This document shows positions 1 to 6,337 of a stretch of 12,963 bases of DNA, piece after piece. The notes under the pieces are model-generated. The model had not been told where the DNA came from. It saw only the letters and a list, made by a program, of their open reading frames with translations, and ran no database searches. Origin of the DNA: Collinsella sp. (GTDB lineage Bacteria; Actinomycetota; Coriobacteriia; Coriobacteriales; Coriobacteriaceae). The DNA lies in contig DXMJ01000040.1 of the NCBI GenBank assembly GCA_019414265.1, positions 1 to 12,963 of the forward strand, written 5' to 3'. The stretch's first letter is position 1, and every line of letters begins with the position of its first letter. Made by a program: the position numbers and the translations under genes.

Positions 1-71
1 CGTCATCCGAACCCATCGAACGCGCTAGGCGCTCGGTATATCTTACCTGCTCCCGCCCGATGGGGCAAGAT

Positions 72-146
72 AGCTAATTTGGAACGGGGCTTTTTGACTA
101 CTCGGGCAATCAGATCGACAAGTGGCCAAAATAGCCCCGTTCCAAA
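72..146. repeat. Inverted pair of a dispersed intergenic repeat
   Basis: The arm TTTGGAACGGGGCT (78-91) is perfectly complemented by AGCCCCGTTCCAAA (133-146). The pairing continues imperfectly inward, through the T-run after 91 and the A-run before 132. The reverse complement of the right arm reads TTTGGAACGGGGCTATTTTG. A close relative, TTTGGGACGAGGCTATTTTA, lies at 12870-12889 at the other end of the window. Three related copies in 13 kb point to a genome-wide repeat family, but its function and extent cannot be read from here. Confidence 0.6.
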
Positions 147-165
147 AAGACTGGTCTGACGCTGC

Positions 166-325
166 GCCACGAAAAGGGCCTATCTACTACGTTTTGGTCG
201 CAGGGGTCAACCATAGCGTGCTTTTTCGAAAAGCGGCAAGCTCTCTACCTGCTGTTTTTATTTCCCAAATTCCGGGATGGTCGAGGGCACCCGGTTAAAC
301 GTAGTAGATGGTCGCCTTTCGTGGC
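166..325. repeat. 160-bp element with 29-bp inverted ends
   Basis: Bases 166-194 and 297-325 are inverted repeats matching at 25 of 29 positions. The innermost 13 (ATCTACTACGTTT against AAACGTAGTAGAT) and the outermost 9 (GCCACGAAA against TTTCGTGGC) are perfect. About 100 bases lie between the arms and contain a near-palindrome, GCTTTTTCGAAAAGC (221-235). No open frame inside looks coding. It could be a small mobile element without a transposase (MITE-like), a structured RNA, or a protein-binding DNA palindrome. The sequence alone does not decide. Confidence 0.6.
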
Positions 326-372
326 AGGCGGTCCGGCTCGAGACCCAAGGCAGCCTACCTCGAATGGCCATT

Positions 373-451
373 CTCGAAGTTGCGGTGGAATACGGACTGG
401 ATTGGCACCTTAAAGGCAAAAACACTCCGCATTTCACCGCAACTTATCGAG
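373..451. repeat. Long hairpin downstream of tadA/glycerate kinase
   Basis: AAGTTGCGGTGGAATACGGA (377-396) is matched by the reverse complement of 426-445 at 18 of 20 positions. A further CTCGA/TCGAG pair (373-377 with 447-451) closes the base. The loop is about 29 bases. The hairpin starts 11 bases beyond the stop codon of the minus-strand gene, so it would form at the 3' end of that transcript. It lacks a clear T-run after the stem on either strand, so I do not call it an intrinsic terminator. Confidence 0.55.
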
Positions 452-461
452 GGGATGGGTT

Positions 462-2243
462 TTAGATACGGCCAAGGTCGTAGGATCGAGCGGCCGCTTC
501 GCCGGCGCAGATGAGGTTGGCTGCGGCTTCCTGCGGATTAAGCGCTTGGTCAAGGGACATGGGCTTGCGACAGACCGGCAGCACAAGGTCAATACCCTGC
601 TCATACACCGCACCCAGGTTGACGGCACGACCGCCCACGACAGCGGCCACCGGCTTGCCGTAGCGCTTCGCACGGCGCGCCACGCCCACCGGCGCCTTGC
701 CGGCGGCGGATTGCTCGTCCATATTGCCCTCGCCCGTTATGACCAGGTCGACATCGCGCACGCGCTCGTCAAACCCCACGAGGTCAAGCACGGTTTCTAC
801 GCCCGAGCGCAACTCGGCGCCGAGCGCCAACAGTGCGGCACCCAGACCACCGGCGGCACCAGCGCCGGGCACGCCGAGCACCGAGCCAAATGTCCGTGCA
901 CCCTCGGGAACACGCAACAGCTCCTGGGCTCGCGCCTCGGCAATTGCCGCATCAAGCAGGCGGCCGTAGCCGACCATCCAACCGTCGTACCTGCGCAGCG
1001 CCTCGGCGTCACCCGTCGGCAGACCCTTCTGCCCACCAAACACCGCCAGTGCACCGCGACGCCCCACGAGCGGATTCTCGACATCGGAAAGCACCACGAC
1101 ACGCGCGCCACTCAATGCCCGAAGCGCTGGCGCCAAATCGATACTCGCCACCTGCTCAAGCCCCGCAAGCCCGGGAGCGATATCGCGGCCGCACTCATCG
1201 ACAACGCGCGCGCCCAGCGCCTGCAGCATACCGGCACCACCATCGTTGGTGGCACTGCCGCCCAAACCAATACAGATAGTCTTTGCGCCCGTGCGAACCG
1301 CGCGAAGCATCAGTTCGCCCACGCCATAGGTTGTGGCCGCCAACGCTGCCGATTCCGTGCAAGGCGAATACCCAATACCCGCCGTCTCGGCCATCTCAAT
1401 GACCGCGGACTCGCGCTCGGCATCTACCAGCATCCGGGCAGACACGGGTTCACCAAAGGGACCTGCCACCTCGCAGGTCGAGAGCTCGCCACCACGCGCG
1501 GCAACGGCGTCGAGCGTTCCCTCGCCACCATCTGCCAGCGGCAATGTGCACACCTCGGCATCGGGCCACACACGGCGCACGCCTTCGGCAACGGCCGCCT
1601 CCGCCTGTGCACTCGAAACGCTGCCCTTAAAGGAGTCGATCGCCAGCAGCACACGGCGGGGCCGGCGACACGCGGCACCAAAATCGACCGCCTCAACGAC
1701 GATATCTTCGGCACACGCGAGTGCCTCAGCGTGAGCGGCATGTGCCTCAAGATCGGCCCCACAACCGCAGCCAGCACCATCGGTACCACGCAGCCCACTA
1801 AAATAGCTGCTCAACACCTCACGACACTCGTCTGCCAGCACGCCGGCGGTCACATTAAACCGATGGTTCAGGCGCGAGTCGGCATTCAAATCGTATAGAG
1901 ATCCCAACGCACCCGCCTTGGCGTCGCTCGCACCATACACGCAGCGCCCCACGCGCGCATTGACCATAAGCCCCGCACACATACAGCAGGGTTCCAACGT
2001 CACATAGGCCGTACAGTCGGAAAGGCGCCAGCGGCCAAGCGCCTGGGCAGCGGCGCACACGGCCGCAAACTCGGCATGAGCCGAAGGATCCTGGTCGAGC
2101 TCGCGCCGATTGTGCGCCCTCGCGACGATCTCGCCGTCGCGCACCACTACGGCTCCGATGGGCACCTCGCCCACCGCAGCAGCGGCGCGAGCCTCCGCCA
2201 GCGCCTCGCGCATGAACTTCTCGTCGATTTCGGTGATCGTCAT
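462..2243 (-). CDS. tadA: TadA tRNA adenosine deaminase fused to glycerate 2-kinase
   Basis: One uninterrupted 593-residue frame encodes two enzymes. Residues 1-150 are a full TadA deaminase, which converts A34 of tRNA-Arg(ACG) to inosine. The zinc motifs HAE (H57, catalytic E59) and PCCMC (C86, C89) are present. After a roughly 45-residue linker rich in Cys and His, residues 197-593 match a full-length GlxK/GarK-type glycerate kinase (usual length about 380). It shows AIDSFKGS (202-208 region), PLADGGEGT (235-243), GLGGSATNDGGAG (326 on) and TGEGNMDEQSAAGKAP (503 on). That enzyme makes 2-phosphoglycerate from glycerate and ATP. The start at 2243 is chosen for the purine-rich GGAAGG six bases upstream and because TadA homology begins there; an in-frame GTG at 2294 is less likely. 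The kinase part has no convincing internal start. Both domains keep the motifs I checked. What the fusion achieves is unknown. Confidence 0.9.
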   Translation of the reverse strand: MTITEIDEKFMREALAEARAAAAVGEVPIGAVVVRDGEIVARAHNRRELDQDPSAHAEFAAVCAAAQALGRWRLSDCTAYVTLEPCCMCAGLMVNARVGRCVYGASDAKAGALGSLYDLNADSRLNHRFNVTAGVLADECREVLSSYFSGLRGTDGAGCGCGADLEAHAAHAEALACAEDIVVEAVDFGAACRRPRRVLLAIDSFKGSVSSAQAEAAVAEGVRRVWPDAEVCTLPLADGGEGTLDAVAARGGELSTCEVAGPFGEPVSARMLVDAERESAVIEMAETAGIGYSPCTESAALAATTYGVGELMLRAVRTGAKTICIGLGGSATNDGGAGMLQALGARVVDECGRDIAPGLAGLEQVASIDLAPALRALSGARVVVLSDVENPLVGRRGALAVFGGQKGLPTGDAEALRRYDGWMVGYGRLLDAAIAEARAQELLRVPEGARTFGSVLGVPGAGAAGGLGAALLALGAELRSGVETVLDLVGFDERVRDVDLVITGEGNMDEQSAAGKAPVGVARRAKRYGKPVAAVVGGRAVNLGAVYEQGIDLVLPVCRKPMSLDQALNPQEAAANLICAGEAAARSYDLGRI

Positions 2244-2278
2244 CGTTCGCCTTCCCTGTTGCAAATTCAAAACGATGC

Positions 2279-2284
2279 TATCAT
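2279..2284 (+). promoter_or_regulatory. Probable -10 box of the tRNA-Ser promoter
   Basis: TATCAT lies 10 bases before the first tRNA base, the position expected for a -10 box. No good -35 box is seen at 16-18 bases spacing. The same short interval must also carry the leader of the divergent tadA gene. Confidence 0.4.
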
Positions 2285-2294
2285 TACGACTCAC

Positions 2295-2384
2295 GGAGAG
2301 ATGGCAGAGCGGTTGAATGCGGCGGTCTTGAAAACCGTTGAGCGCGAGAGCGTTCCGGGGGTTCGAATCCCCCTCTCTCCGCCA
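2295..2384 (+). tRNA. tRNA-Ser (anticodon UGA), CCA encoded
   Basis: The acceptor stem GGAGAGA (2295-2301) pairs with TCTCTCC (2374-2380), followed by G and an encoded CCA (2382-2384). The anticodon stem GCGGT/ACCGT encloses the loop CTTGAAA with anticodon TGA at 2329-2331, which reads UCN serine codons. A long variable arm marks it as a class II tRNA, and the T arm GGGGG-TTCGAAT-CCCCC is canonical. Only four T residues follow, and the stop codon of the convergent TetR gene begins three bases after the CCA. Confidence 0.96.
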
Positions 2385-2387
2385 CTT

Positions 2388-2984
2388 TTAGTGATGCACC
2401 GGTGTCATGGTCCGCTCAAACAGCGCATCGACCACGTCGGCCATCTCGGGTCGACGCTCAAGATCGTGGCCCGATTCCCACCATATCGTGAAAAGTCGAA
2501 TAATACCGCCGGCGACAAACTCAGACGTCGTCTCGAGTGACACGGGGGCCAGGGCATCCTCGGCAAGCACGTTCATCACACGCTCGCGGATGGAGCGGGC
2601 AATGCGGTCGCAAATAACGTTGGTCAGCATTCCCGACATGCTGCTCGCCAAAATGTTGTCCATGAGCTGCTCATGGGCCAGAATCAGGTCCATGGCATCG
2701 TCCAAAATCGCGTGCCGAAGCGCGCGCACGTCCTCGGCAGACACTGTGCCGGCCTCATCGGGCTGTTTTTGCGGCAAGCCGGACATGAGCTCATCGATAT
2801 AAAAGGCAAAGTAGTCGTTCTTGTCGCGAAAGTGCTTGTAGAACGTCGTGCGGCGAATCATGGCTCGGTCGCACAGCATGGCAACCGTCAGGTCCTCAAA
2901 ACGATGCTCCTCGAGAAGCTCGGTGAAAGCATCGAACAGGGCACGGTAGGTTTTCTTAATGCGAAGGTCCACTGGTATCGCCAT
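2388..2984 (-). CDS. TetR/AcrR family transcriptional regulator
   Basis: The protein has 198 residues, normal for the family. An N-terminal DNA-binding domain (about 8-55) shows the typical run FEDLTVAMLCDRAMIRRTTF followed by YKHFRDK. This matches the TetR subgroup with short C-terminal domains, whose N-terminus usually reads DLRIKKT. The helical C-terminal half (about 60-198) would be the ligand and dimer part; its ligand cannot be told. The ATG at 2984 has GAGG too close in front, and a GTG at 2972 (beginning VDLRIKK) is a realistic alternative. It diverges from lemA with about 200 bases between, and converges on tRNA-Ser with almost no gap. lemA and itself are plausible targets, but this is only an inference from position. 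Confidence 0.88.
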   Translation of the reverse strand: MAIPVDLRIKKTYRALFDAFTELLEEHRFEDLTVAMLCDRAMIRRTTFYKHFRDKNDYFAFYIDELMSGLPQKQPDEAGTVSAEDVRALRHAILDDAMDLILAHEQLMDNILASSMSGMLTNVICDRIARSIRERVMNVLAEDALAPVSLETTSEFVAGGIIRLFTIWWESGHDLERRPEMADVVDALFERTMTPVHH

Positions 2985-3023
2985 CCTCAGGGCAAAGACA
3001 ACACTCGTCAATCTGTCGCATAT

Positions 3024-3029
3024 CTTATA
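3024..3029 (-). promoter_or_regulatory. Possible -10 box for the TetR gene
   Basis: On the minus strand TATAAG lies about 40 bases upstream of the chosen ATG. No matching -35 box is evident, so this is tentative. Confidence 0.3.
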
Positions 3030-3092
3030 CCTGTACCTCGCGCGTTTTACCCCGGTGCCGACCCCGCCGAAAACATAACGCTTACCGGAAAG

Positions 3093-3122
3093 TTCGGCAC
3101 GGCAAAACGTTGCGGGTATACT
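3093..3122 (+). promoter_or_regulatory. Probable lemA promoter
   Basis: TATACT (3117-3122) is a good -10 box. TTCGGC (3093-3098) lies 18 bases upstream as a weak -35. Transcription would start near 3129 and leave a leader of about 55 bases. Confidence 0.5.
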
Positions 3123-3183
3123 AGTAGCGTTATACCAACGGCAGCTGGCGCATGCCGCCGCGGCCATTCGAAACGGAGACATC

Positions 3184-3735
3184 ATGATTACCGTCATCAT
3201 CGGCATCGTTGTTGTCATTGTGATTGTCTGCGCCATCGCCGGCATCTACAACAACATGGTCACCAAGCGTAACCGCATCGATAACGCCTGGCAGAACATC
3301 GATACGCAGCTGCAGCGCCGCAACGACCTGATCCCCAACCTGGTCGAGACCGTCAAGGGCTACGCCAAGCACGAGCAAGAGACGCTCTCCGCCGTGATCA
3401 GCGCGCGTAACACCGCCGTCAAGGCCACCACGCCCGAGGCCAAGATGGAGGCCGACAACGTGCTGACCGGTGCGCTACGCCAGCTCTTCGCCGTAGCCGA
3501 GGCCTATCCCGACCTTAAGGCAAACACCAACTTTACGCAGCTGCAGGCGTCGCTCGAGGATACCGAGAACAAGATTAGCTATGCACGCCAGAGCTACAAC
3601 GACTGCGTGCTCAGCTACAACAACGCCATTCAGACGTTCCCGGCTGTCATCTTTGCCGGCATCTTCCAGTTTAAGGAGCGCCAGGGCTTCGAGGCCGCCG
3701 AAGCAGCCCGCCAGGCCCCGACCGTCAAGTTCTAG
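3184..3735 (+). CDS. lemA: LemA family membrane protein
   Basis: The 183-residue length is typical for LemA. Residues 2-22 are a strongly hydrophobic N-terminal membrane segment, and the rest is a helical bundle. The family signatures are present: QRRNDLIPNLVETVKGYAKH (44-63) and the late SYNNAIQTFPAVIFA (144-158). The start is well supported by GGAG five bases before ATG. LemA proteins are widespread and poorly understood. They are often found beside HtpX-like proteases or TPM-domain proteins, but here the gene is single, with its own promoter and terminator. It diverges from a TetR regulator, which may control it; that is inference. Confidence 0.94.
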   Translation: MITVIIGIVVVIVIVCAIAGIYNNMVTKRNRIDNAWQNIDTQLQRRNDLIPNLVETVKGYAKHEQETLSAVISARNTAVKATTPEAKMEADNVLTGALRQLFAVAEAYPDLKANTNFTQLQASLEDTENKISYARQSYNDCVLSYNNAIQTFPAVIFAGIFQFKERQGFEAAEAARQAPTVKF

Positions 3736-3771
3736 TAGTTTGACAGCGCATCTTTAATCGGCCAAATGCAT

Positions 3772-3817
3772 AAACCGCCCTGTCGAATGCATACTTCGAC
3801 GGGGCGGTTTCCTTTTT
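3772..3817 (+). terminator. Rho-independent terminator of lemA
   Basis: AAACCGCCC (3772-3780) plus GTCGA pair with TCGAC plus GGGCGGTTT (ending 3810), giving a stem of about 15 pairs. CCTTTTTC follows. It lies 36 bases behind the lemA stop codon. Confidence 0.9.
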
Positions 3818-3840
3818 CGCGAAGGTCCCCCTCTAAGTGC

Positions 3841-4043
3841 CGTGCATTTTTAGGAGTATTCAACATAACCAAGGGCTTCGGGCGCCGCGATAAATGCCAA
3901 AGAGCGCAAATATCCCTGCAAATCAAACGCTGTCAGCCCATAACCCCGCCCATCATTCGTAGAAAACATCGAGAAATCCCGATTTTTTGCCCGAGGTCGG
4001 TATGCAGGGGCCTTCGATTGCAGAATACTCGCAAAAATGCACG
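3841..4043. repeat. 203-bp element bounded by 21-bp inverted repeats
   Basis: The left end CGTGCATTTTTAGGAGTATT (3841-3860, then C) is repeated in inverted form at 4023-4043, with 19 of 21 bases matching (CGTGCATTTTTGCGAGTATT, then C). The interior is less GC-rich than the flanking genes. A minus-strand open frame runs through it (3850-4113, 87 codons) and ends with a stop inside the left repeat. It has no ribosome binding site and no recognisable domain, so I do not call it a gene. No obvious target-site duplication flanks the ends. A non-autonomous mobile element or a conserved structured region are both possible. Confidence 0.55.
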
Positions 4044-4068
4044 TCGCCATCACCCCCACATGGCGCGA

Positions 4069-4101
4069 ACCAAAACAAAAGCGCGGCCTAAAAGGCCGCG
4101 C
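4069..4101 (-). terminator. Rho-independent terminator downstream of ilvE
   Basis: GCGCGGCCT (4081-4089) pairs perfectly with AGGCCGCGC (4093-4101) around a three-base loop. On the minus strand it is followed by TTTTGTTTTGG. It lies about 195 bases beyond the ilvE stop, so the ilvE transcript would include the nested palindrome at 4156-4280. Confidence 0.85.
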
Positions 4102-4155
4102 GCCATCTTTCATTCAGATCTATATTGCCCGTAACGGCAGCGCCGAGGTAACGCA

Positions 4156-4280
4156 GGCCCGAGGGCAACCTTCCTTTCCGGCGCACTCCGCAGGACGAAA
4201 GAACCTCCGCCGCACGTAGTGCGCTGCGGAGGTTCTTGCATGTCCGAGGACGCGCCGGAAAGGAAGGTTGCCCTCGGGCC
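4156..4280. repeat. Nested palindrome with perfect 29-bp arms
   Basis: Bases 4156-4184 and 4252-4280 are exact reverse complements over 29 bases (outer end GGCCCGAGGG). Within the 67 bases between them lies a second hairpin: AAGAACCTCCGC (4199-4210) against GCGGAGGTTCTT (4226-4237), with a small GCAC/GTGC tip (4212-4215 with 4219-4222). GGAC/GTCC (4193-4196 with 4242-4245) adds pairing between the two levels. It begins 16 bases after the ilvE stop codon and would fold into one long rod in the ilvE 3' untranslated RNA. No T-run follows, so it is not itself a standard terminator. It may be an RNA stabiliser, a small RNA or a palindromic repeat. Confidence 0.75.
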
Positions 4281-4296
4281 GAACAGCTATGGCAGC

Positions 4297-5349
4297 TTAC
4301 GCGACGGTGTAAACCCAGTCGTGCTTATCCTCGACAGCACCAGATTGGATGCCGGTCAGGGTCTCGCGGAGCTTCTTCATCACGGGGCCAATCTCGGTGT
4401 AGCCAGCCGGGAAGGTCACGGTCTCATCGGCACCATAGACCTTGTTGTCGATCTCGCCGACCGGGGAGATGACGGCAGCGGTGCCGCACAGGCCGCACTC
4501 CACAAAGGTGCCGGCCTTGACCTCGGCCCACTCGACGGGGCGCTGGTCGACGGTTATGCCCAGGTCCTGAGCAACCTGAACGAGCGAACGACGGGTGATG
4601 GAGGGCAAGATGGAGTCGGTGTGCGACTGCGGAACGACGAGCGTGCCGTCCTCCTTCACGAACAGAACGTTCGCGCCGCCGGTCTCCTCGACATAGGTGC
4701 GGGACTCAGAGTCGAGATACAGGTTCTCGGCATAGCCCTCGCGATGGGCCTCCATCGTGGGCTTGAGGGACATGGCGTAGTTCAGGCCAGCCTTGATGTT
4801 GCCGGTGCCGTGCGGTGCGGCGCGGTCGTACTCGGAAACGCGCAGCTTGACGGGCTTGAGGCCACCCTTAAAGTACGGACCGACCGGGGTCACGAGAATG
4901 CGGAACGTGTACTCAGGAGCGGGAGCCACGCCGATCACGTCACCAGAGCCGATCATAAACGGACGCACGTACAGGGTTGCACCGGAGCCGAAGGGCGGAA
5001 CCCAGGCGGCGTTGGCAGAAACGACCTGCTTGACGGCCTCGACAAACTTGTCCTTGGGGAACGGGGGCATCTCGAGGCGCTGGGCAGAGTTATACATACG
5101 CTCAGCGTTCATGTCGGGACGGAAGCAGACGATGCTGCCGTCCTCGGCGGTGTAGGCCTTCAGGCCCTCAAAGACCTCCTGGCAGTAATGGAAGATGCCG
5201 CCGCACTCGGAAACATGCAGGGTGTGGTCGGTGGTCAGGCCGCCCTCGTCCCACTCGCCATCCTTCCAATGAGCCTCGTAGCTGTAATCGGTTTTCATGT
5301 AGCCAAAGCCGAGGCTACCCCAATCGATATCCTTCTTCTCGACAGTCAT
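4297..5349 (-). CDS. ilvE: Branched-chain amino acid aminotransferase
   Basis: A 350-residue fold-type IV PLP enzyme. It interconverts leucine, isoleucine and valine with their 2-oxo acids, using 2-oxoglutarate/glutamate. The PLP lysine is expected at K186 in GTGNIKAGLNYAMSL. Other family signatures are VEETGGANVLFV (220-231) and GLCGTAAVISPVGEI (286-300). Length and motifs fit the longer BCAT class. The ATG at 5349 is preceded by AAGGAG at 6-7 bases, which outweighs the upstream in-frame start at 5499 that would add an arginine-rich, non-homologous tail. It stands alone between its own promoter and the 4069-4101 terminator. I see no T-box or attenuator leader. Confidence 0.96.
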   Translation of the reverse strand: MTVEKKDIDWGSLGFGYMKTDYSYEAHWKDGEWDEGGLTTDHTLHVSECGGIFHYCQEVFEGLKAYTAEDGSIVCFRPDMNAERMYNSAQRLEMPPFPKDKFVEAVKQVVSANAAWVPPFGSGATLYVRPFMIGSGDVIGVAPAPEYTFRILVTPVGPYFKGGLKPVKLRVSEYDRAAPHGTGNIKAGLNYAMSLKPTMEAHREGYAENLYLDSESRTYVEETGGANVLFVKEDGTLVVPQSHTDSILPSITRRSLVQVAQDLGITVDQRPVEWAEVKAGTFVECGLCGTAAVISPVGEIDNKVYGADETVTFPAGYTEIGPVMKKLRETLTGIQSGAVEDKHDWVYTVA

Positions 5350-5502
5350 ATGTCGCTCCTTACATACACAGTTGCATACTCGCGAACCCGCACGCAAAGA
5401 CCGAAGCCGACCGCGTCGCAACGTCGCACGCCCGGAGCGTAGAGCCGGACGGGACACGCGAACGGCATCAAAGCCGATGGCACGTCGATTCGCATGCACG
5501 AG

Positions 5503-5531
5503 ATTGTACTCCCCGTACGCGTCTGATAAAA
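5503..5531 (-). promoter_or_regulatory. Probable ilvE promoter
   Basis: On the minus strand TACAAT (5503-5508) is a good -10 box, and TTTTAT (5526-5531) lies exactly 17 bases upstream as a weak -35. The implied leader is about 145 bases, GC-rich, with no recognised riboswitch. Confidence 0.5.
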
Positions 5532-5572
5532 CGCTTTTCTTTAACTAAGTAAAGTATTTTCATTTGACCGAA

Positions 5573-5608
5573 GCAGAAAGGCCCGCCACCGTAAAGGGTG
5601 ACGGGCCT
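5573..5608 (-). terminator. Rho-independent terminator of the DedA gene
   Basis: On the minus strand AGGCCCGTCACC pairs with GGTGGCGGGCCT (5597-5608 with 5579-5590), one mismatch in 12, around a six-base loop. TTTCTGCTT follows. It lies 30 bases behind the stop codon. Confidence 0.8.
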
Positions 5609-5637
5609 CAACGGCACGGTTTGCGCGCTGGCTCGAG

Positions 5638-6285
5638 CTACGCGTTCTTTTTGCCCAGCTTAGCCTTAACCAGACCGACCACGGTCGGGATGATCGACAC
5701 GGCGACGATGCCGATAATCAGCAGCTCAAAGTGCTCCTGCACAAAGGGAATGCCGCCAAAGAAGTAGCCCAACAGCGTAAAGACCGTCGACCAGGTAATG
5801 CCGCCCAGCACGTTAAAGATGACAAAGTTGCGCCAGTGCATGCCGCCCATGCCGGCGATGAAAGGCACAAAGGTGCGGATAAACGGGAAGAAGCGACCCA
5901 GGAAGATGGCCAGGTGGCCCCACTTGTCCAGGAAGTCCTCGGACTTTTTGATTCGCTCGGGCGTCATGGCCTTCACCTTGCCCGAGGCGATGATCTTTTG
6001 GCCAAAGAAATGACCGATCATAAAGTTGCACTGATCGCCCAAGATGGCAGCCGTCCATGCGACGGCCAGCAGAGCCACGATGTTAAAGCCGCCGTTGTGG
6101 GCAAAGAAACCCGAGGCAAACAGCAGCGAGTCGCCGGGAAGGAACGGGAAGAACACCACGCCCGTCTCGATAAAGATGATCAGGAACACGCAGCCGTAGG
6201 CCATAAGCGGGCCGGCGGCGATCCAGCTGGCGATCGCGGTGCGCGGATCCTTAAGCAGCTCGGCGATAAAATTGATGAAACCCAT
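5638..6285 (-). CDS. DedA family (VTT domain) membrane protein
   Basis: A 215-residue integral membrane protein of normal DedA length. Conserved parts are the acidic re-entrant motif around E40 (FIETGVVFFPFLPGD) and the arginine motif GRFFPFIRTFVPFIAGMGGM (130-149) with R131 and R137. Hydrophobic segments fall near 22-48, 66-90, 140-180 and 185-205. Members of this family act in lipid carrier recycling (undecaprenyl phosphate transport in some bacteria), membrane lipid balance and proton-dependent physiology. The substrate here cannot be fixed. The ATG at 6285 is preferred because AGAGG lies nine bases upstream and homology begins there; an upstream frame to 6354 lacks support. It is a single gene with its own terminator, divergent from cysE. 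Confidence 0.92.
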   Translation of the reverse strand: MGFINFIAELLKDPRTAIASWIAAGPLMAYGCVFLIIFIETGVVFFPFLPGDSLLFASGFFAHNGGFNIVALLAVAWTAAILGDQCNFMIGHFFGQKIIASGKVKAMTPERIKKSEDFLDKWGHLAIFLGRFFPFIRTFVPFIAGMGGMHWRNFVIFNVLGGITWSTVFTLLGYFFGGIPFVQEHFELLIIGIVAVSIIPTVVGLVKAKLGKKNA

Positions 6286-6331
6286 GAAGTAAAACCTCTC
6301 AGTTGTGGGCGCGGACACGTCCAAGTTGACC

Positions 6332-6337
6332 AGTATA
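6332..6337 (-). promoter_or_regulatory. Possible -10 box of the DedA gene
   Basis: On the minus strand TATACT lies 47 bases upstream of the chosen ATG. No clear -35 is seen at 16-18 bases spacing. Confidence 0.4.

Larger units (their letters stand above)
1..461. other. Gene-free region rich in inverted repeats
   Basis: I find no credible gene here. The short open frames at 277-465 and 308-514 lack a ribosome binding site and overlap repeat arms. The stretch holds three separate inverted-repeat structures, each listed separately: 72-146, 166-325 and 373-451. Bases 1-71 show nothing I can name. The region lies downstream of the minus-strand tadA/glycerate kinase gene, so at least the nearest hairpin could form in its 3' untranslated RNA. 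Confidence 0.6.

Noticed and set aside
277..465. Plus-strand 62-codon open frame in the left gene-free region
   Set aside because: It crosses an inverted-repeat arm and a hairpin, with no ribosome binding site and no recognisable family.
546..1898. Long plus-strand open frame of 450 codons
   Set aside because: It is antisense to the tadA/glycerate kinase gene, is rich in His/Arg/Thr with no domain, and results from the codon bias of the real gene.
2244..2294. N-terminal extension of TadA from a GTG at 2294
   Set aside because: The extension lacks homology and a ribosome binding site, whereas the ATG at 2243 has both.
3850..4113. Minus-strand 87-codon open frame between lemA and ilvE
   Set aside because: It starts in the ilvE terminator, has no ribosome binding site, runs through an inverted-repeat element and ends in its arm. 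It remains possible but is not supported.
4156..4280. CRISPR-like or intrinsic terminator reading of the nested palindrome
   Set aside because: There is one inverted pair rather than spaced direct repeats, and no T-run follows either stem; a proper terminator lies further on at 4069-4101.
4219..5442. Plus-strand open frame of 407 codons
   Set aside because: It is the complement of ilvE, has no recognised domain, and starts inside the nested palindrome.
5350..5502. T-box, riboswitch or leader-peptide attenuator ahead of ilvE
   Set aside because: No T-box consensus, no run of branched-chain codons and no terminator/antiterminator pair were found in the leader.
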